Source: JBFAPK01 sp040676675 (GTDB lineage: Bacteria; Actinomycetota; Actinomycetes; Mycobacteriales; Micromonosporaceae). From it: DNA of 64,000 nt. Positions within the stretch are counted from its first letter, which is position 1. Each line of letters starts with the position of its first letter. The DNA lies in assembly GCF_040676675.1 (NCBI RefSeq), contig NZ_JBFAPK010000049.1, positions 1 to 64,000 on the forward strand, in the 5' to 3' direction. A program made the position numbers and the translations under genes. The notes under the pieces are model-generated. The model worked only from the letters and a program-made list of their open reading frames with translations. It was not told the origin of the DNA and searched no databases. Positions 52,344 through 61,762 of this stretch are shown piece after piece.

Positions 52344-53795
52344 TCAGCCGAGCCGGACGGCCGGCCGATCTTCCTCGATCCGGTACGGCGCGAGTTCGGC
52401 GGCGAGCGCCTCGTCGACCCGTACGTGCAGGACCGTCCCCTCGCCGGTGTGGCTGGTGCTCAGCACCTCGCCCCGCCGGTGCACCCGGGCGACCAGGTCA
52501 CCCCGGTCGTACGGCAGCACCGCCCGCACCTCGACGGCCGGCCTCGGCAGCCGCTGCTCGATCCGGGCGGACAGGTCGTCGATGCCGCGACCGGCCCGGG
52601 CCGAGACGAAGACCGCGTCGGGCCAGGTCCGCTTCAGCCGCAGCAGCGTCTCCTCGTCGGCCGCGTCGGTCTTGTTGATCACCAGCAGCTCCGGCAGCCG
52701 GTCGGCGCCGACCTCGGCCAGCACCTCGCGGACCGCGCGCACCTGCTCCTCCGGGTCGGCGTGCGACCCGTCGACCACGTGCACGACCAGGTCGGCGTCG
52801 GCGACCTCCTCCAGGGTCGAGCGGAACGCCTCGACGATCTGGTGCGGCAGGTGCCGGACGAAGCCGACCGTGTCGGAGAGGGTGTAGACCCGCCCGTCGG
52901 AGGTCTGCGTCCGCCGGGTGGTCGGGTCGAGGGTCGCGAAGAGCGCGTCCTCGACCAGCACGCCCGCCCCGGTCAGCCGGTTGAGCAGGCTGGACTTGCC
53001 GGCGTTGGTGTAGCCGGCGATCGCCACGGCCGGGATCGCGTTACGGCTGCGACGGGAGCGCTTGGTCTGCCGTACGGTGCGCATGCCCTTGATCTCCCGG
53101 CGCAGCCGGGCGATCCGGGTGCGGATCCGGCGCCGGTCGGTTTCGAGCTTGGTCTCACCGGGACCGCGCAGACCCACGCCACCGCCGGCACCGCCGACGC
53201 GGGCGCTACCGCCGGTCTGGCGGGACAGGCTCTCGCCCCAACCGCGCAGGCGCGGCAGCAGGTACTCCAGCTGCGCCAGCTCGACCTGCGCCTTGCCCTC
53301 CTTGCTCTTGGCGTGCTGGGCGAAGATGTCCAGGATCAGGGCGGTGCGGTCGACCACCTTGACCTTGGTCCGCTGCTCCAGGTTGCGCAGCTGGGACGGG
53401 GAGAGTTCCCCGTCGCAGATCACCGTGTCGGCGCCGGAGGCGAGGACGATGGAGCCGAGATCGTCGACCTTCCCGCGACCGATGTAGGTGGCCGGGTCCG
53501 GCCGGCTACGCCGCTGGATGAGCCCTTCGAGCACCTGCGATCCCGCCGTCTCGGCGAGCGCGGCCAGCTCGGTGAGCGAATTCTCCGCGTCCGTCACGGT
53601 TCCCTCGGTCCAGACCCCGACCAGGACGACCCGTTCGAGCCGGAGCTGCCGGTACTCGACCTCCGTGACGTCCGTCAGTTCGGTGGAGAGTCCCGCCACC
53701 CGCCGTAGCGCCTGCCGATCCTCCAGCTCGAGCTCACCGGTGGTGGCATCGAGGTCCTCGTCCGCCCAGCGAACGAAGCTCTCCTGATCTCGCAA
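52344..53795 (-). CDS. hflX: GTPase HflX
   Basis: A 483-residue ribosome-associated GTPase that rescues or splits stalled ribosomes, notably under stress. N-terminal HflX domain (about 55-190) with VLVGVWTEG and TYIGRGKVDDL, then GLRGPGETKLETDRR. The GTPase domain (about 260-430) has GYTNAGKSSLLNRL, DTVGFVRHLPHQIVEAF and the NKTD motif. The TTG start at 53795 is preceded by AGGAG with 6 nt spacing. A TATATA hexamer upstream may be its -10. Confidence 0.95.
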   Translation of the reverse strand: MRDQESFVRWADEDLDATTGELELEDRQALRRVAGLSTELTDVTEVEYRQLRLERVVLVGVWTEGTVTDAENSLTELAALAETAGSQVLEGLIQRRSRPDPATYIGRGKVDDLGSIVLASGADTVICDGELSPSQLRNLEQRTKVKVVDRTALILDIFAQHAKSKEGKAQVELAQLEYLLPRLRGWGESLSRQTGGSARVGGAGGGVGLRGPGETKLETDRRRIRTRIARLRREIKGMRTVRQTKRSRRSRNAIPAVAIAGYTNAGKSSLLNRLTGAGVLVEDALFATLDPTTRRTQTSDGRVYTLSDTVGFVRHLPHQIVEAFRSTLEEVADADLVVHVVDGSHADPEEQVRAVREVLAEVGADRLPELLVINKTDAADEETLLRLKRTWPDAVFVSARAGRGIDDLSARIEQRLPRPAVEVRAVLPYDRGDLVARVHRRGEVLSTSHTGEGTVLHVRVDEALAAELAPYRIEEDRPAVRLG

Positions 53796-53863
53796 ACCGG
53801 TCTCCTGTCCGTTTGGTCCTCGACGACCAATCGTGACACGTCCCGACGTCAGAGTGCATCCGC

Positions 53864-53869
53864 TATATA
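53864..53869 (-). promoter_or_regulatory. Candidate -10 (TATATA) upstream of hflX
   Basis: An isolated TATATA, rare in this GC-rich DNA, lies 69 nt upstream of the hflX start. Its palindromic nature also allows plus-strand use toward the malic enzyme, 204 nt away. No matching -35 was found. A short hairpin (TTGGTC...GACCAA, about 53812-53829) lies between it and the hflX ribosome-binding site. Confidence 0.4.
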
Positions 53870-54072
53870 CCCCCCGTACGGCGATCGAGCCCTCCGGGAC
53901 CGGCGGAACCGGCCCGGGACCCTACCGTGCCCGCCGGAACCCGCCCCGGACAACCCGCCCCCGGACAGCCAGGGCCGGACACGGCCTAGATTGGGACGCG
54001 GTGCGAGGCGCCTGATCGCGGCGGGTAAGAATGCCAGACGGCGACCGCCCCACCAACGACGGAGGGAACACC

Positions 54073-55554
54073 GTGGCGACCACCCGCCTGCCGAGTGCTG
54101 GATTCTCGATCACGATTCGTATCGGCATCACCGCCGACGCGTCCGCAATCGGCCGGCTCACCACCTGCGTCGGGGAAGCCGGCGCCATCGTCACCGCGCT
54201 GGACGTGGTCGACTCCGACCCGACCACGGTGATCGTCGACCTCACCTGCGACACGGCCGACGCCGGCCACGCCGACCAGGTCGTACAGGCGCTCTCCGCG
54301 CTCGACGGGGTCGACGTGCGCAAGGTCTCGGACCGTACGTTCCTGCTCCACCTCGGCGGCAAGATCGAGGTGGCGCCGAAGGTGGCGCTGCGCAACCGCG
54401 ACGAGCTGTCCCGGGCGTACACCCCGGGCGTGGCCCGGGTCTGCCTGGCCATCGCGGAGAACCCGGCCGACGCCCGCCGGCTCACCATCAAGCGCAACAC
54501 CGTCGCCGTGGTCACCGACGGCTCGGCGGTGCTCGGGCTCGGCAACCTCGGCCCGGCCGCGGCGCTGCCCGTGATGGAGGGCAAGGCGGCGCTCTTCAAG
54601 CGCTTCGGCGGGGTGGACGCCTGGCCGGTCGTGCTCGACACCCAGGACCCGGACGAGATCGTGTCGATCGTGCGGGCCATCGCGCCCGCGTACGGCGGGA
54701 TCAACCTGGAGGACATCGCGGCGCCGCGCTGCTTCGAGATCGAGGCCCGGCTGCGCGAGCTGCTCGACATCCCGGTCTTCCACGACGACCAGCACGGCAC
54801 CGCGATCGTCGTGCTCGCGGCGCTGACCAACGCGCTGCGCGTCGTCGGCAAGAACCTCGCCGACGTACGGGTGGTGGTCTCCGGCGCCGGCGCCGCCGGT
54901 ACGGCGATCATGAAGCTGCTGCTGCGCCAGGGCGTCGGCGACATCATCGCGTACGACCGGCAGGGCGTCCTGCACCGCGGGCTGACCGATCTCAACCCGG
55001 CCTGGCAGTGGCTGGCCGAGAACACCAACCGCGACAACTACACCGGCGACCTGCGCGGGGCGGTCCGCGACGCGGACGTCTTCATCGGCGTCAGCGCGCC
55101 GAACCTGCTCACCGGGGAGGACATCGCCACGATGGCCAAGGACGCCATCGTCTTCGCGCTGGCCAACCCCGACCCGGAGGTGGACCCGCGGGAGGCCCGC
55201 CGGTACGCGGCGGTGGTCGCCACGGGCCGCTCCGACCAGCCGAACCAGATCAACAACGTGCTCGCCTTCCCGGGCGTGTTCCGGGGCATGCTCGACGCGC
55301 ACGCCGAGGAGTTCACCGAGGAGATGGCGATCGCGGCGGCGCGGGCGATCGCGGACGTGGTGGGCGAAGACAAGATCAACCCGACGGTGATCGTTCCCAG
55401 CGTCTTCGACGCGCGGGTCGCGCCGGCGGTGGCCGCCGCGGTACGCGCCGCGGCCCAGACGCCGGCGCCGCCGCCCGCGAAGGACCCGGGCCCGGCGGAC
55501 CTGCCCGAGATCGCCGCCACGGCCGCCGCCGCGGCCAACCCGCTCGCCAACTGA
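54073..55554 (+). CDS. NAD(P)-dependent malic enzyme with N-terminal ACT domain
   Basis: Oxidative decarboxylation of malate to pyruvate. The 493-residue protein has an N-terminal ACT-type domain (about 1-85, ISITIRIGITADA pattern), then the malic enzyme core: LSRAYTPGVARVC, GSAVLGLGNLGPAAALPVMEGKAALFK, the Tyr in the first motif, HDDQHGTAIVVLAALTNALR with the conserved Asp residues, and VVVSGAGAAGTAIMKLLL for nucleotide binding. Pro/Ala-rich C-terminal tail. GTG 54073 with GGAGGG. The ACT domain suggests amino-acid or metabolite control. Confidence 0.93.
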   Translation: MATTRLPSAGFSITIRIGITADASAIGRLTTCVGEAGAIVTALDVVDSDPTTVIVDLTCDTADAGHADQVVQALSALDGVDVRKVSDRTFLLHLGGKIEVAPKVALRNRDELSRAYTPGVARVCLAIAENPADARRLTIKRNTVAVVTDGSAVLGLGNLGPAAALPVMEGKAALFKRFGGVDAWPVVLDTQDPDEIVSIVRAIAPAYGGINLEDIAAPRCFEIEARLRELLDIPVFHDDQHGTAIVVLAALTNALRVVGKNLADVRVVVSGAGAAGTAIMKLLLRQGVGDIIAYDRQGVLHRGLTDLNPAWQWLAENTNRDNYTGDLRGAVRDADVFIGVSAPNLLTGEDIATMAKDAIVFALANPDPEVDPREARRYAAVVATGRSDQPNQINNVLAFPGVFRGMLDAHAEEFTEEMAIAAARAIADVVGEDKINPTVIVPSVFDARVAPAVAAAVRAAAQTPAPPPAKDPGPADLPEIAATAAAAANPLAN

Positions 55555-55569
55555 CCCGTCCGTCCTCGT

Positions 55570-55640
55570 CGATCAAGGAGTTGTGGTCGCCCCGAAAGGG
55601 GCAAAAAGCGGCGTAACGCCCACCACGACTCCTTGATCGG
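55570..55640. repeat. Dispersed palindromic element, copy B
   Basis: A 71-nt element with ends CGATCAAGGAGTTGTGGTCG and CCACCACGACTCCTTGATCG, which form a near-perfect inverted repeat, and an inner CCCCGAAAGGGG stem. It sits between the convergent malic enzyme and dapF. It may also serve as a terminator. Confidence 0.85.
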
Positions 55641-55660
55641 CGGGAGGTGGGGATGTGGTC

Positions 55661-56545
55661 TCAGGCGGGCAGCGGGAGGTCGACGGTGCCCCGGGCGACC
55701 AGCACGGCCGGTCCGGCCAGCCAGCAGCTCTCCCCGTCCAGGGTGATGGTCAGCCGCCCGCCCGGCACGTCGACCGCGACCACCCCGGCGGCCAGCCCGG
55801 CGTCCCGCAGCGCCACCGCGGCCACCGCCACCGTGCCGGAGCCGCAGGAGAGCGTCTCGGCCGAGCCGCGCTCGTACACCCGCATCAGCACGTGCAGGTC
55901 GGCGCCGTCGACCGGCTCCCCCGCCGTGGTGAACTCGACGTTCACCCCGGTCGGGAAGACCTCCGGGTCGAACCCGGGCGCGCGGTGCAGGTCCAGGCCG
56001 CCCAGCGCGATCCCGGCCGGCAGCGGGCAGACCAGGTGCGGATTTCCGCAGTTCACCGCCGTACCGGGCAGGGTCAGCGGGCCGAGCGTGGCCGCGGAGG
56101 CCCCGGTGATCCGCGGCTTGCCCAGGTCGACCGCGAACTCGCCCTCGGCGACCACGGCCCGCCCCGAGACGGCGGGACCCGACAGCACCCGGACGACCCC
56201 GGAGCGGGTCGCGACCGGCAGGGCCTCCTCGACCGGCTCGGCCAGCCCGGAGTCGAGCAGGTACCGGCTGAAGACCCGCACCCCGTTGCCGCACATCTCC
56301 GCGAACGAGCCGTCGGCGTTCCAGTAGTCCATGAACCACTCGGCCCGCTCCGCGTAGCCGACCGCCTCGGGGTGCTTGGCCGCGCGTACCACCCGCAGGA
56401 CGCCGTCGGCGCCGATCCCGCGCCGCCGGTCGCAGAGCGCGGCGACCTCCTCGGGGGTCAGCGCCAGCGCCCCGTCCGGGTCGGGCAGGATCACGAAGTC
56501 GTTGCCGGTGCCGTGGCCCTTGATGAACTCCACGGTTCCCATCAT
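55661..56545 (-). CDS. dapF: Diaminopimelate epimerase
   Basis: Converts LL- to meso-diaminopimelate for lysine and peptidoglycan. A 294-residue protein with the N-terminal FIKGHGTGNDFV, the first catalytic Cys in EMCGNGVRVF, INCGNPHLV-type segment (here AVNCGNPHLVC), and the second Cys in LSCGSGTVAVA. A PLF-fold repeat protein. The ATG overlaps the miaA TGA (ATGATG), so translation is coupled. Confidence 0.96.
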   Translation of the reverse strand: MMGTVEFIKGHGTGNDFVILPDPDGALALTPEEVAALCDRRRGIGADGVLRVVRAAKHPEAVGYAERAEWFMDYWNADGSFAEMCGNGVRVFSRYLLDSGLAEPVEEALPVATRSGVVRVLSGPAVSGRAVVAEGEFAVDLGKPRITGASAATLGPLTLPGTAVNCGNPHLVCPLPAGIALGGLDLHRAPGFDPEVFPTGVNVEFTTAGEPVDGADLHVLMRVYERGSAETLSCGSGTVAVAAVALRDAGLAAGVVAVDVPGGRLTITLDGESCWLAGPAVLVARGTVDLPLPA

Positions 56546-57468
56546 CGCCGAACCGCCCCGAGCAGTCCCAGCGCACCCTCGACCAGCTCCGTCCCGCCGG
56601 CGTCGAGCCAGGTGATCCGGGGGTCCCGGCGGAACCAGGAGCGCTGCCGGCGGACGAACCGCCGGGTGGCGCGTACCGTCTCGGCGCGCGCCTCCTCCTG
56701 CGACATCGTTCCGTCGAGGAACGCCAGCACCTGCTGGTAGCCGAGCGCCCGGCGGGCGGTACGCCCCTGCCGCAGTCCCCGCTCCGCCAGCTCCCGGACC
56801 TCCTCGACCAGCCCGGCCGCCCACATCCGGTCCACCCGTACGGCGATCCGCTCGTCCAGCACCGTCGTCGCCAGGTCGACGCCGAGCTGCACCGAGTCGT
56901 AGTACGGCCGTGGCTCGGGCAGCGAGGCGGCGAAGGGCGCCCCGGTCAGCTCGACCACCTCCAGGGCGCGCACGATGCGCCGGCCGTTGCCCGGCAGGAT
57001 CTTGGTGGCGGCGACCGGGTCGGCGGCGCGCAGTCGCGCGTAGAGCGGGGCCGGCCCCACCTCGGCCAGCTCCGCCTCCAGCCGGGCCCGCAGCGCCGGG
57101 TCGGTACCGGGGAACTCGAACTCCTCCAGCACCGCCCGCACGTACAGGCCGGAGCCGCCGACCAGCAGCGGTACCCGCCCCCGGGCGAGGATGTCGTCGA
57201 CCGCCGCCCGGGCCAGCCGCTGGTACTCGGCCACGCTCGCCGGCTCGGTGACCTCCCAGATGTCGAGCAGGTGGTGCGGTACGCCCTCCCGCTCGGCCGA
57301 GGTCAGCTTCGCCGTACCGATGTCCAGGCCCCGGTAGAGCTGCATCGAGTCGGCGTTGACCACCTCCCCGCCCAGCGCGTGCGCCAGCGCGATGCTGAGG
57401 GCGGACTTGCCCGCCGCGGTCGGCCCGACCACGGCGACCACCCGGCCGGCACCGGCGGGCCCGCTCAC
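56542..57468 (-). CDS. miaA: tRNA dimethylallyltransferase
   Basis: Adds a dimethylallyl group to A37 of tRNAs reading UNN codons, the substrate of MiaB. The 308-residue protein has Walker A GPTAAGKSALSI (about 15-26), NADSMQLYRGLDIGTAK, PHHLLDIWEV and the tRNA-binding RRIVRALEV. Consumes DMAPP from the MEP pathway, a link to dxs in the same window. GTG start overlapping the upstream TGA by 4 nt. Confidence 0.96.
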   Translation of the reverse strand: MSGPAGAGRVVAVVGPTAAGKSALSIALAHALGGEVVNADSMQLYRGLDIGTAKLTSAEREGVPHHLLDIWEVTEPASVAEYQRLARAAVDDILARGRVPLLVGGSGLYVRAVLEEFEFPGTDPALRARLEAELAEVGPAPLYARLRAADPVAATKILPGNGRRIVRALEVVELTGAPFAASLPEPRPYYDSVQLGVDLATTVLDERIAVRVDRMWAAGLVEEVRELAERGLRQGRTARRALGYQQVLAFLDGTMSQEEARAETVRATRRFVRRQRSWFRRDPRITWLDAGGTELVEGALGLLGAVRR

Positions 57469-58271
57469 GGCCGGGCCTCTCGGTCCAGGAGATCCCAGTT
57501 CGCCACGAAGTACGCCACCCCGTAGGGCGCCGCGTAGTAGGAGAGGTCGCCGCGCCACCGGCCGCCGGCCGCCCGTACCGCCCCGGCGAGCAGCTGCCAG
57601 GGCGCCCGCCCGGCCACCCCGAGCCGCGCCGATTCCTCCGGGTCGAGGTCCAGCAGCGCCTGGGCGTCGGCGCCGCGCAGGGCGGCGGCCACGGCGTCGT
57701 CGTACGGCTCGGCGCCGGGATCGTGGTAGCCGGGGGACTTCTCCCCGCGGCAGATCGACCCGTCCCCCAGCACCAGCAGCGCCCACGGCTGGCCGCTCCC
57801 GGCACGGGCTCCCCGGGTCGCGCACTCGGCGGGCGCGGTCTCCCAGCCGACCGTCTCCATCCGGTAGGTGACCGGCCCGGCCGGCCGGAACGCCCGCCGC
57901 AGCAGCCACGCGCCGACGAGCAGGCTCAGCGGCAACTCCTCGTCGCCGGCCACCCGCCCGGTCGGACCGGAGTCATGCGCCGGCCCGGCCGGCCCGGTCG
58001 GACCGGAGTGGAGCGCCGGGTCGGTCGGGCCGAGGTGGACGTCCACCGGTACGCCCCAGGGCGCGAAGGATCCGCGGAAGGGAAAGGAGTAACGCCGGTC
58101 ACTCTCGTCTCCGCCGACCACCATCAGGGTGCGGGCGCCGGACGCGGCCAGCCGGCCCAGCGCCGCGTCGCAGGCGGCCCGCAGCGGGGCCAGTTCGGCG
58201 GCGGCACCAGCGGCGATCTCCGGGACGATCATGGGCGGATGTGGACAAACTGCGGCGGCGACCAGAGGCAC
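57465..58271 (-). CDS. Class III extradiol dioxygenase subunit B-like protein
   Basis: A 268-residue protein with AAVCPHPPMIVPEIAAGA start (His pair of the metal site) and MVVGGDESDRRYSFP, then the VLGDGSICRGEKSPGYHDPGAEPYDDAVAAAL region. The pattern is the LigB-like fold found between miaA and the DUF349/miaB genes in actinobacteria. No aromatic catabolic neighbours, so a housekeeping or non-dioxygenase role is possible. A repeated SGPTGPAGPA segment near residue 90 comes from local DNA repetition. GTG start, coupled to miaA. Confidence 0.85.
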   Translation of the reverse strand: MPLVAAAVCPHPPMIVPEIAAGAAAELAPLRAACDAALGRLAASGARTLMVVGGDESDRRYSFPFRGSFAPWGVPVDVHLGPTDPALHSGPTGPAGPAHDSGPTGRVAGDEELPLSLLVGAWLLRRAFRPAGPVTYRMETVGWETAPAECATRGARAGSGQPWALLVLGDGSICRGEKSPGYHDPGAEPYDDAVAAALRGADAQALLDLDPEESARLGVAGRAPWQLLAGAVRAAGGRWRGDLSYYAAPYGVAYFVANWDLLDREARP

Positions 58272-58489
58272 GTCACCACGGTAGCGGGCGCCCCGGACGG
58301 GCCCGGGGACGGTGACGAAGGGCGGCAGGACACCGTATGGTCACGGTCGACGACAGGCACTCGACGCGGACCGGGTGGGACCTGTGACAATGCCGGGAGA
58401 AACTTCGCTGTAACTGAAATGGACTGCGCCGTGGCGGCGCTCACCGGTACGACTTCACCGGGTGGCGCCGGGAGAACGAGGATGGGCAC

Positions 58490-59698
58490 ATGAGCGACTG
58501 GACTGCCTTCGGTCGGGTGGACGCGGACGGAACCGTGTACGTCAAGACGGCCGAGGGTGAGCGCGTGGTCGGTTCCTGGCAGGCCGGGGCGCCAGAGGAG
58601 GGATTGGCCCACTTCGCCCGCCGCTTCGCGGACCTGGTCACCGAGGTCGATCTGACCGAGGCGCGACTCAACTCGGGGGCGGCCGACGCGTCACACTCGC
58701 TGGCCACCATCCGCCGCCTGCGGAGCACGCTGGCCGAGGCGCACGTGGTCGGCGACATCGACGGACTGACCGCCCGGCTGGAGCGGCTGACCACACTCGC
58801 CGAGGAGAAGGCCGGCGAGGCGCGGGCGGCCCGCGAGGCGGCCCGTACCGAGGCGCTGGCCCGCAAGACGGCCCTGGTGGAGGAGGCCGAGAAGCTGGCG
58901 GCCGAGTCGACCGGCTGGAAGACCGCGGGCGATCGGCTCAAGGAGATCCTGGATGAGTGGAAGACCATCCGGGGCGTCGACAAGAAGACCGACGGCGAGC
59001 TGTGGAAGCGGTTCGCGGCGGCCCGCGACGGCTTCACCCGGCGGCGCGGCGCCCATTTCGCCACCCTGGACGCCCAGCGCAAGCAGGCGCAGGCCGCCAA
59101 GGAGGAGCTGGTCGCCGAGGCCGAGTCGCTGGCGGAGTCGACGGAGTGGGCGGCCACCGCTAACCGGCTCAAGGACCTGATGAACCAGTGGAAGGCGGCC
59201 CCCCGCGCCTCGAAGGAGGCGGAGCAGCGGCTGTGGGAGAGGTTCCGTGCCGCCCAGGACGCGTTCTTCACCCGGCGCAGCGAGGTCTTCTCGGCCCGCG
59301 ACTCGGAGCTGCGCGGCAACCTGGAGCGCAAGCAGGCGCTGCTCGCGGAGGCGGAGGCGCTGGACGTCGACGGCGATCCGCGCAGCGCCCAGAACAAGCT
59401 GCGGGAGATCCAGGGGCAGTGGCACGAGGCCGGCCGGGTTCCCCGCGAGGCCGCGGCCGGGCTCGACCGCCGGCTGCGCGCGGTGGAGGAGCGGGTACGC
59501 GAGGCGATGGACTCGGCCTGGCGGCGTACCGAGCCGTCGGCGAACCCGCTGCTGGCGCAGATGCGCGACCAGGTGGCCGAGGCCGAGCAGCGGCTCGCCC
59601 GGGCCCAGGCCGCCGGCGACGCCAAGCGGATCCGCGAGGCCGAGCAGGCGCTGGCCTCCAAGCGCCAGTTCCTCCAGCTCGCCGAGCAGGCCAGCTGA
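58490..59698 (+). CDS. DUF349 domain protein
   Basis: A 402-residue, highly helical, coiled-coil-rich protein built from several DUF349 repeats (about residues 120-345; WKTIRGVDKKTDGELWKRFAAARDGFTRRRGAHFATLDAQRK and the following WKAAPRASKEAEQRLWERFRAAQDAFFTRRSEVFSARD are two of them). The N-terminal domain (MSDWTAFGRVDADGTVYVKTAEGERVVGSWQAG) is typical of the actinobacterial version. Cytoplasmic; function unknown, sometimes connected with nucleic acid metabolism. ATG 58490. Confidence 0.92.
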   Translation: MSDWTAFGRVDADGTVYVKTAEGERVVGSWQAGAPEEGLAHFARRFADLVTEVDLTEARLNSGAADASHSLATIRRLRSTLAEAHVVGDIDGLTARLERLTTLAEEKAGEARAAREAARTEALARKTALVEEAEKLAAESTGWKTAGDRLKEILDEWKTIRGVDKKTDGELWKRFAAARDGFTRRRGAHFATLDAQRKQAQAAKEELVAEAESLAESTEWAATANRLKDLMNQWKAAPRASKEAEQRLWERFRAAQDAFFTRRSEVFSARDSELRGNLERKQALLAEAEALDVDGDPRSAQNKLREIQGQWHEAGRVPREAAAGLDRRLRAVEERVREAMDSAWRRTEPSANPLLAQMRDQVAEAEQRLARAQAAGDAKRIREAEQALASKRQFLQLAEQAS

Positions 59699-59707
59699 GC
59701 TAGCGAG

Positions 59708-59752
59708 AACAGGGGCCCGGCCCACCGCTCGGCGGTGGACCGGGCCCCTGTT
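59708..59752. terminator. Strong bidirectional terminator between DUF349 and miaB
   Basis: AACAGGGGCCCGGCCCACCGC pairs with GCGGTGGACCGGGCCCCTGTT around a 3-nt loop with one mismatch. Then follow short 14-bp repeats (TTTCGCGTGGCGCC, about 59751-59790). Confidence 0.92.
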
Positions 59753-59848
59753 TCGCGTGGCGCCTTTCGCGTGGCGCCTTTCGCGTGGTGGCGTCCGCCT
59801 GGTGTCGCCGCTGCCGGCCGCGTGGCGACGGCCGGCCGGAGCGCCGGG

Positions 59849-61348
59849 TCAGTCGACCGCGCAGGCCGAGACGGCGGACGCGGGCGGCGCCGCGGGCACG
59901 CCCACGCCGGGAAGTCCCAGCATCACCCCGGCGGTACGCGGGCTGCGGCCGGCCTCGGCGGCGTCCCCGGCCCGGGTTCGGCGGTGCGCCACCGGCGCCC
60001 CGTCGGCGTTGAGGTGGTGCGGCGCGGCGTACGTGACCGTGGTGTGGACGATGTCGCCGGGGCGGATCTGCCCGGCCAGCTCGCCGGTGGCGAAGTGGAC
60101 CAGGCGGCCGTCGCGCGCCCGCCCGGACATCCGGCCGGTCCGCTCGTCCTTGCGTCCCTCGCCGACGGCGACCAGCACCTCGACCGTCTCCCCCACCAGC
60201 CGGCGGTTCTCCGCCCAGGTGATCTCCTCGACCGCGGCGATCAGCCGGTCGTACCGCTCCTGCACGACCTCCTTGGGCAGCTGGTCGGGCATGGTGGCGG
60301 CCGGCGTACCGGGGCGCTTGGAGTACTGGAACGTGAAGGCCGAGGAGAAGCGTGCCTCGCGCACCACGTCGAGCGTGCGCTGGAAGTCGGCCTCGGTCTC
60401 GCCCGGGAACCCGACGATGATGTCGGTGGTGATCGCCGCGTCCGGCATCGCCGCCCGTACCTTCTCGATGATGCCGAGGTACCGGTCGGACCGGTACGAC
60501 CGGCGCATCGCCCGCAGCACGTCGTCGGAGCCGGACTGCAACGGCATGTGCAGCGAGTGGCAGACGTTCGGGGTCTCGGCCATCGCCGCGATCACGTCGT
60601 CGGTGAAGTCCTTCGGGTGCGGGCTGGTGAAGCGGACCCGCTCCAGCCCCTCGATCTCACCGGTGGCGCGCAGCAGCTTGCCGAACGCGAGCCGGTCACC
60701 GAACTCGACGCCGTACGAGTTCACGTTCTGCCCGAGCAGGGTCACCTCCAGCACGCCCTCGGCCACCAGGGCGCGCACCTCGGCGAGGATGTCGCCGGGG
60801 CGGCGGTCCTTCTCCTTGCCGCGCAGCGCGGGGACGATGCAGAACGTGCAGGTGTTGTTGCAGCCCACCGAGATCGAGACCCAGCCGGCGTAGGTCGACT
60901 CGCGCCGGGTCGGCAGGGTCGAGGGGAAGACCTCCAGGGATTCGAGGATCTCCACCTCGGCGGCGGCGTTGTGCCGGGCCCGCTCCAGCAGCACCGGCAG
61001 CGCGCCGATGTTGTGCGTACCGAAGACCACGTCGACCCAGGGCGCCCGCTTGACGATCTCGCCCCGGTCCTTCTGTGCCAGGCAGCCGCCGACCGCGATC
61101 TGCATGCCGGGGTGTTTGTCCTTCACCGGGCGCAGATGGCCGAGGTTGCCGTAGAGGCGGTTGTCGGCGTTCTCCCGTACGGCGCACGTGTTGAAGACCA
61201 CGACGTCCGGATTCTCGGCGTCGGTGGCACGCTGGTAGCCGGCCTGTTCCAGCAGGCCGGAGATGCGCTCGGAGTCGTGCACGTTCATCTGGCAGCCGTA
61301 GGTTCGCACCTGGTAGGTGCGCGGGCTGCCCGGGGCTGCGGTAGTCAT
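59849..61348 (-). CDS. miaB: tRNA-2-methylthio-N6-dimethylallyladenosine synthase
   Basis: Radical-SAM enzyme that methylthiolates i6A37 of tRNA. A 499-residue protein with N-terminal UPF0004 domain (YQVRTYGCQMNVHDSERI; Cys ligands of the second cluster in NTCAVRENA and GGCLAQKDR), radical SAM motif VGCNNTCTFCIVPALRGKEK, and a C-terminal TRAM domain (about 380-440). A C-terminal extension of about 45 Ala/Gly/Pro-rich residues follows. ATG 61348. Confidence 0.96.
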   Translation of the reverse strand: MTTAAPGSPRTYQVRTYGCQMNVHDSERISGLLEQAGYQRATDAENPDVVVFNTCAVRENADNRLYGNLGHLRPVKDKHPGMQIAVGGCLAQKDRGEIVKRAPWVDVVFGTHNIGALPVLLERARHNAAAEVEILESLEVFPSTLPTRRESTYAGWVSISVGCNNTCTFCIVPALRGKEKDRRPGDILAEVRALVAEGVLEVTLLGQNVNSYGVEFGDRLAFGKLLRATGEIEGLERVRFTSPHPKDFTDDVIAAMAETPNVCHSLHMPLQSGSDDVLRAMRRSYRSDRYLGIIEKVRAAMPDAAITTDIIVGFPGETEADFQRTLDVVREARFSSAFTFQYSKRPGTPAATMPDQLPKEVVQERYDRLIAAVEEITWAENRRLVGETVEVLVAVGEGRKDERTGRMSGRARDGRLVHFATGELAGQIRPGDIVHTTVTYAAPHHLNADGAPVAHRRTRAGDAAEAGRSPRTAGVMLGLPGVGVPAAPPASAVSACAVD

Positions 61349-61420
61349 GACAGTTGACAGCGTATCCGCCGGCCGGTCGTCGACCGGGACCGGAGCGGAC
61401 CAGCCAGGAGGAGAGAGCCC

Positions 61421-61666
61421 ATGTGCCGGAGCATCCGGACCCTGCGGGAGCCGTACGCCGAGGAGGTCACCCCGGCGGACATCGAGGCGGCGGCGCTTCA
61501 GTACGTACGCAAGATCTCGGGTTTCCGGGCGCCCGCCGCGCACAACGCCGAGGCGTTCCACGCGGCGGTGGCGGCGGTGGCCGACGCGACCCGGACCCTG
61601 CTCGACCAGCTCGTGGTCCGCGGCGGGCCGGCCCCCGCGGCCCGGCCGGCCCCGGACGGCCGGTAG
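61421..61666 (+). CDS. DUF2277 family protein
   Basis: An 81-residue protein starting MCRSIRTLREPYAEEVTPADIEAAALQYVRKISGFRAPAAHNAEAF, the DUF2277 signature. The small alpha-helical family is widespread and unstudied. The last 15 residues are Pro/Ala-rich. ATG 61421 with CAGGAGGAGAGAGCCC. Divergent from miaB. Confidence 0.9.
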   Translation: MCRSIRTLREPYAEEVTPADIEAAALQYVRKISGFRAPAAHNAEAFHAAVAAVADATRTLLDQLVVRGGPAPAARPAPDGR

Positions 61667-61762
61667 TCGTCCCCGGCGGCCCGGCGGTCGGTCGGGCCGG
61701 GCCCGGTCCGGCGATCGTCACCGGCCCGGTCCTGGCGACCGGGCCGGTGTCCGCTCCCCGAG

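Noticed and set aside
53864..53869. Promoter for the malic enzyme from the TATATA palindrome
   Set aside because: It is 204 nt from that start with no suitable -35; the shorter distance to hflX makes the minus-strand use more likely, though neither is proved.
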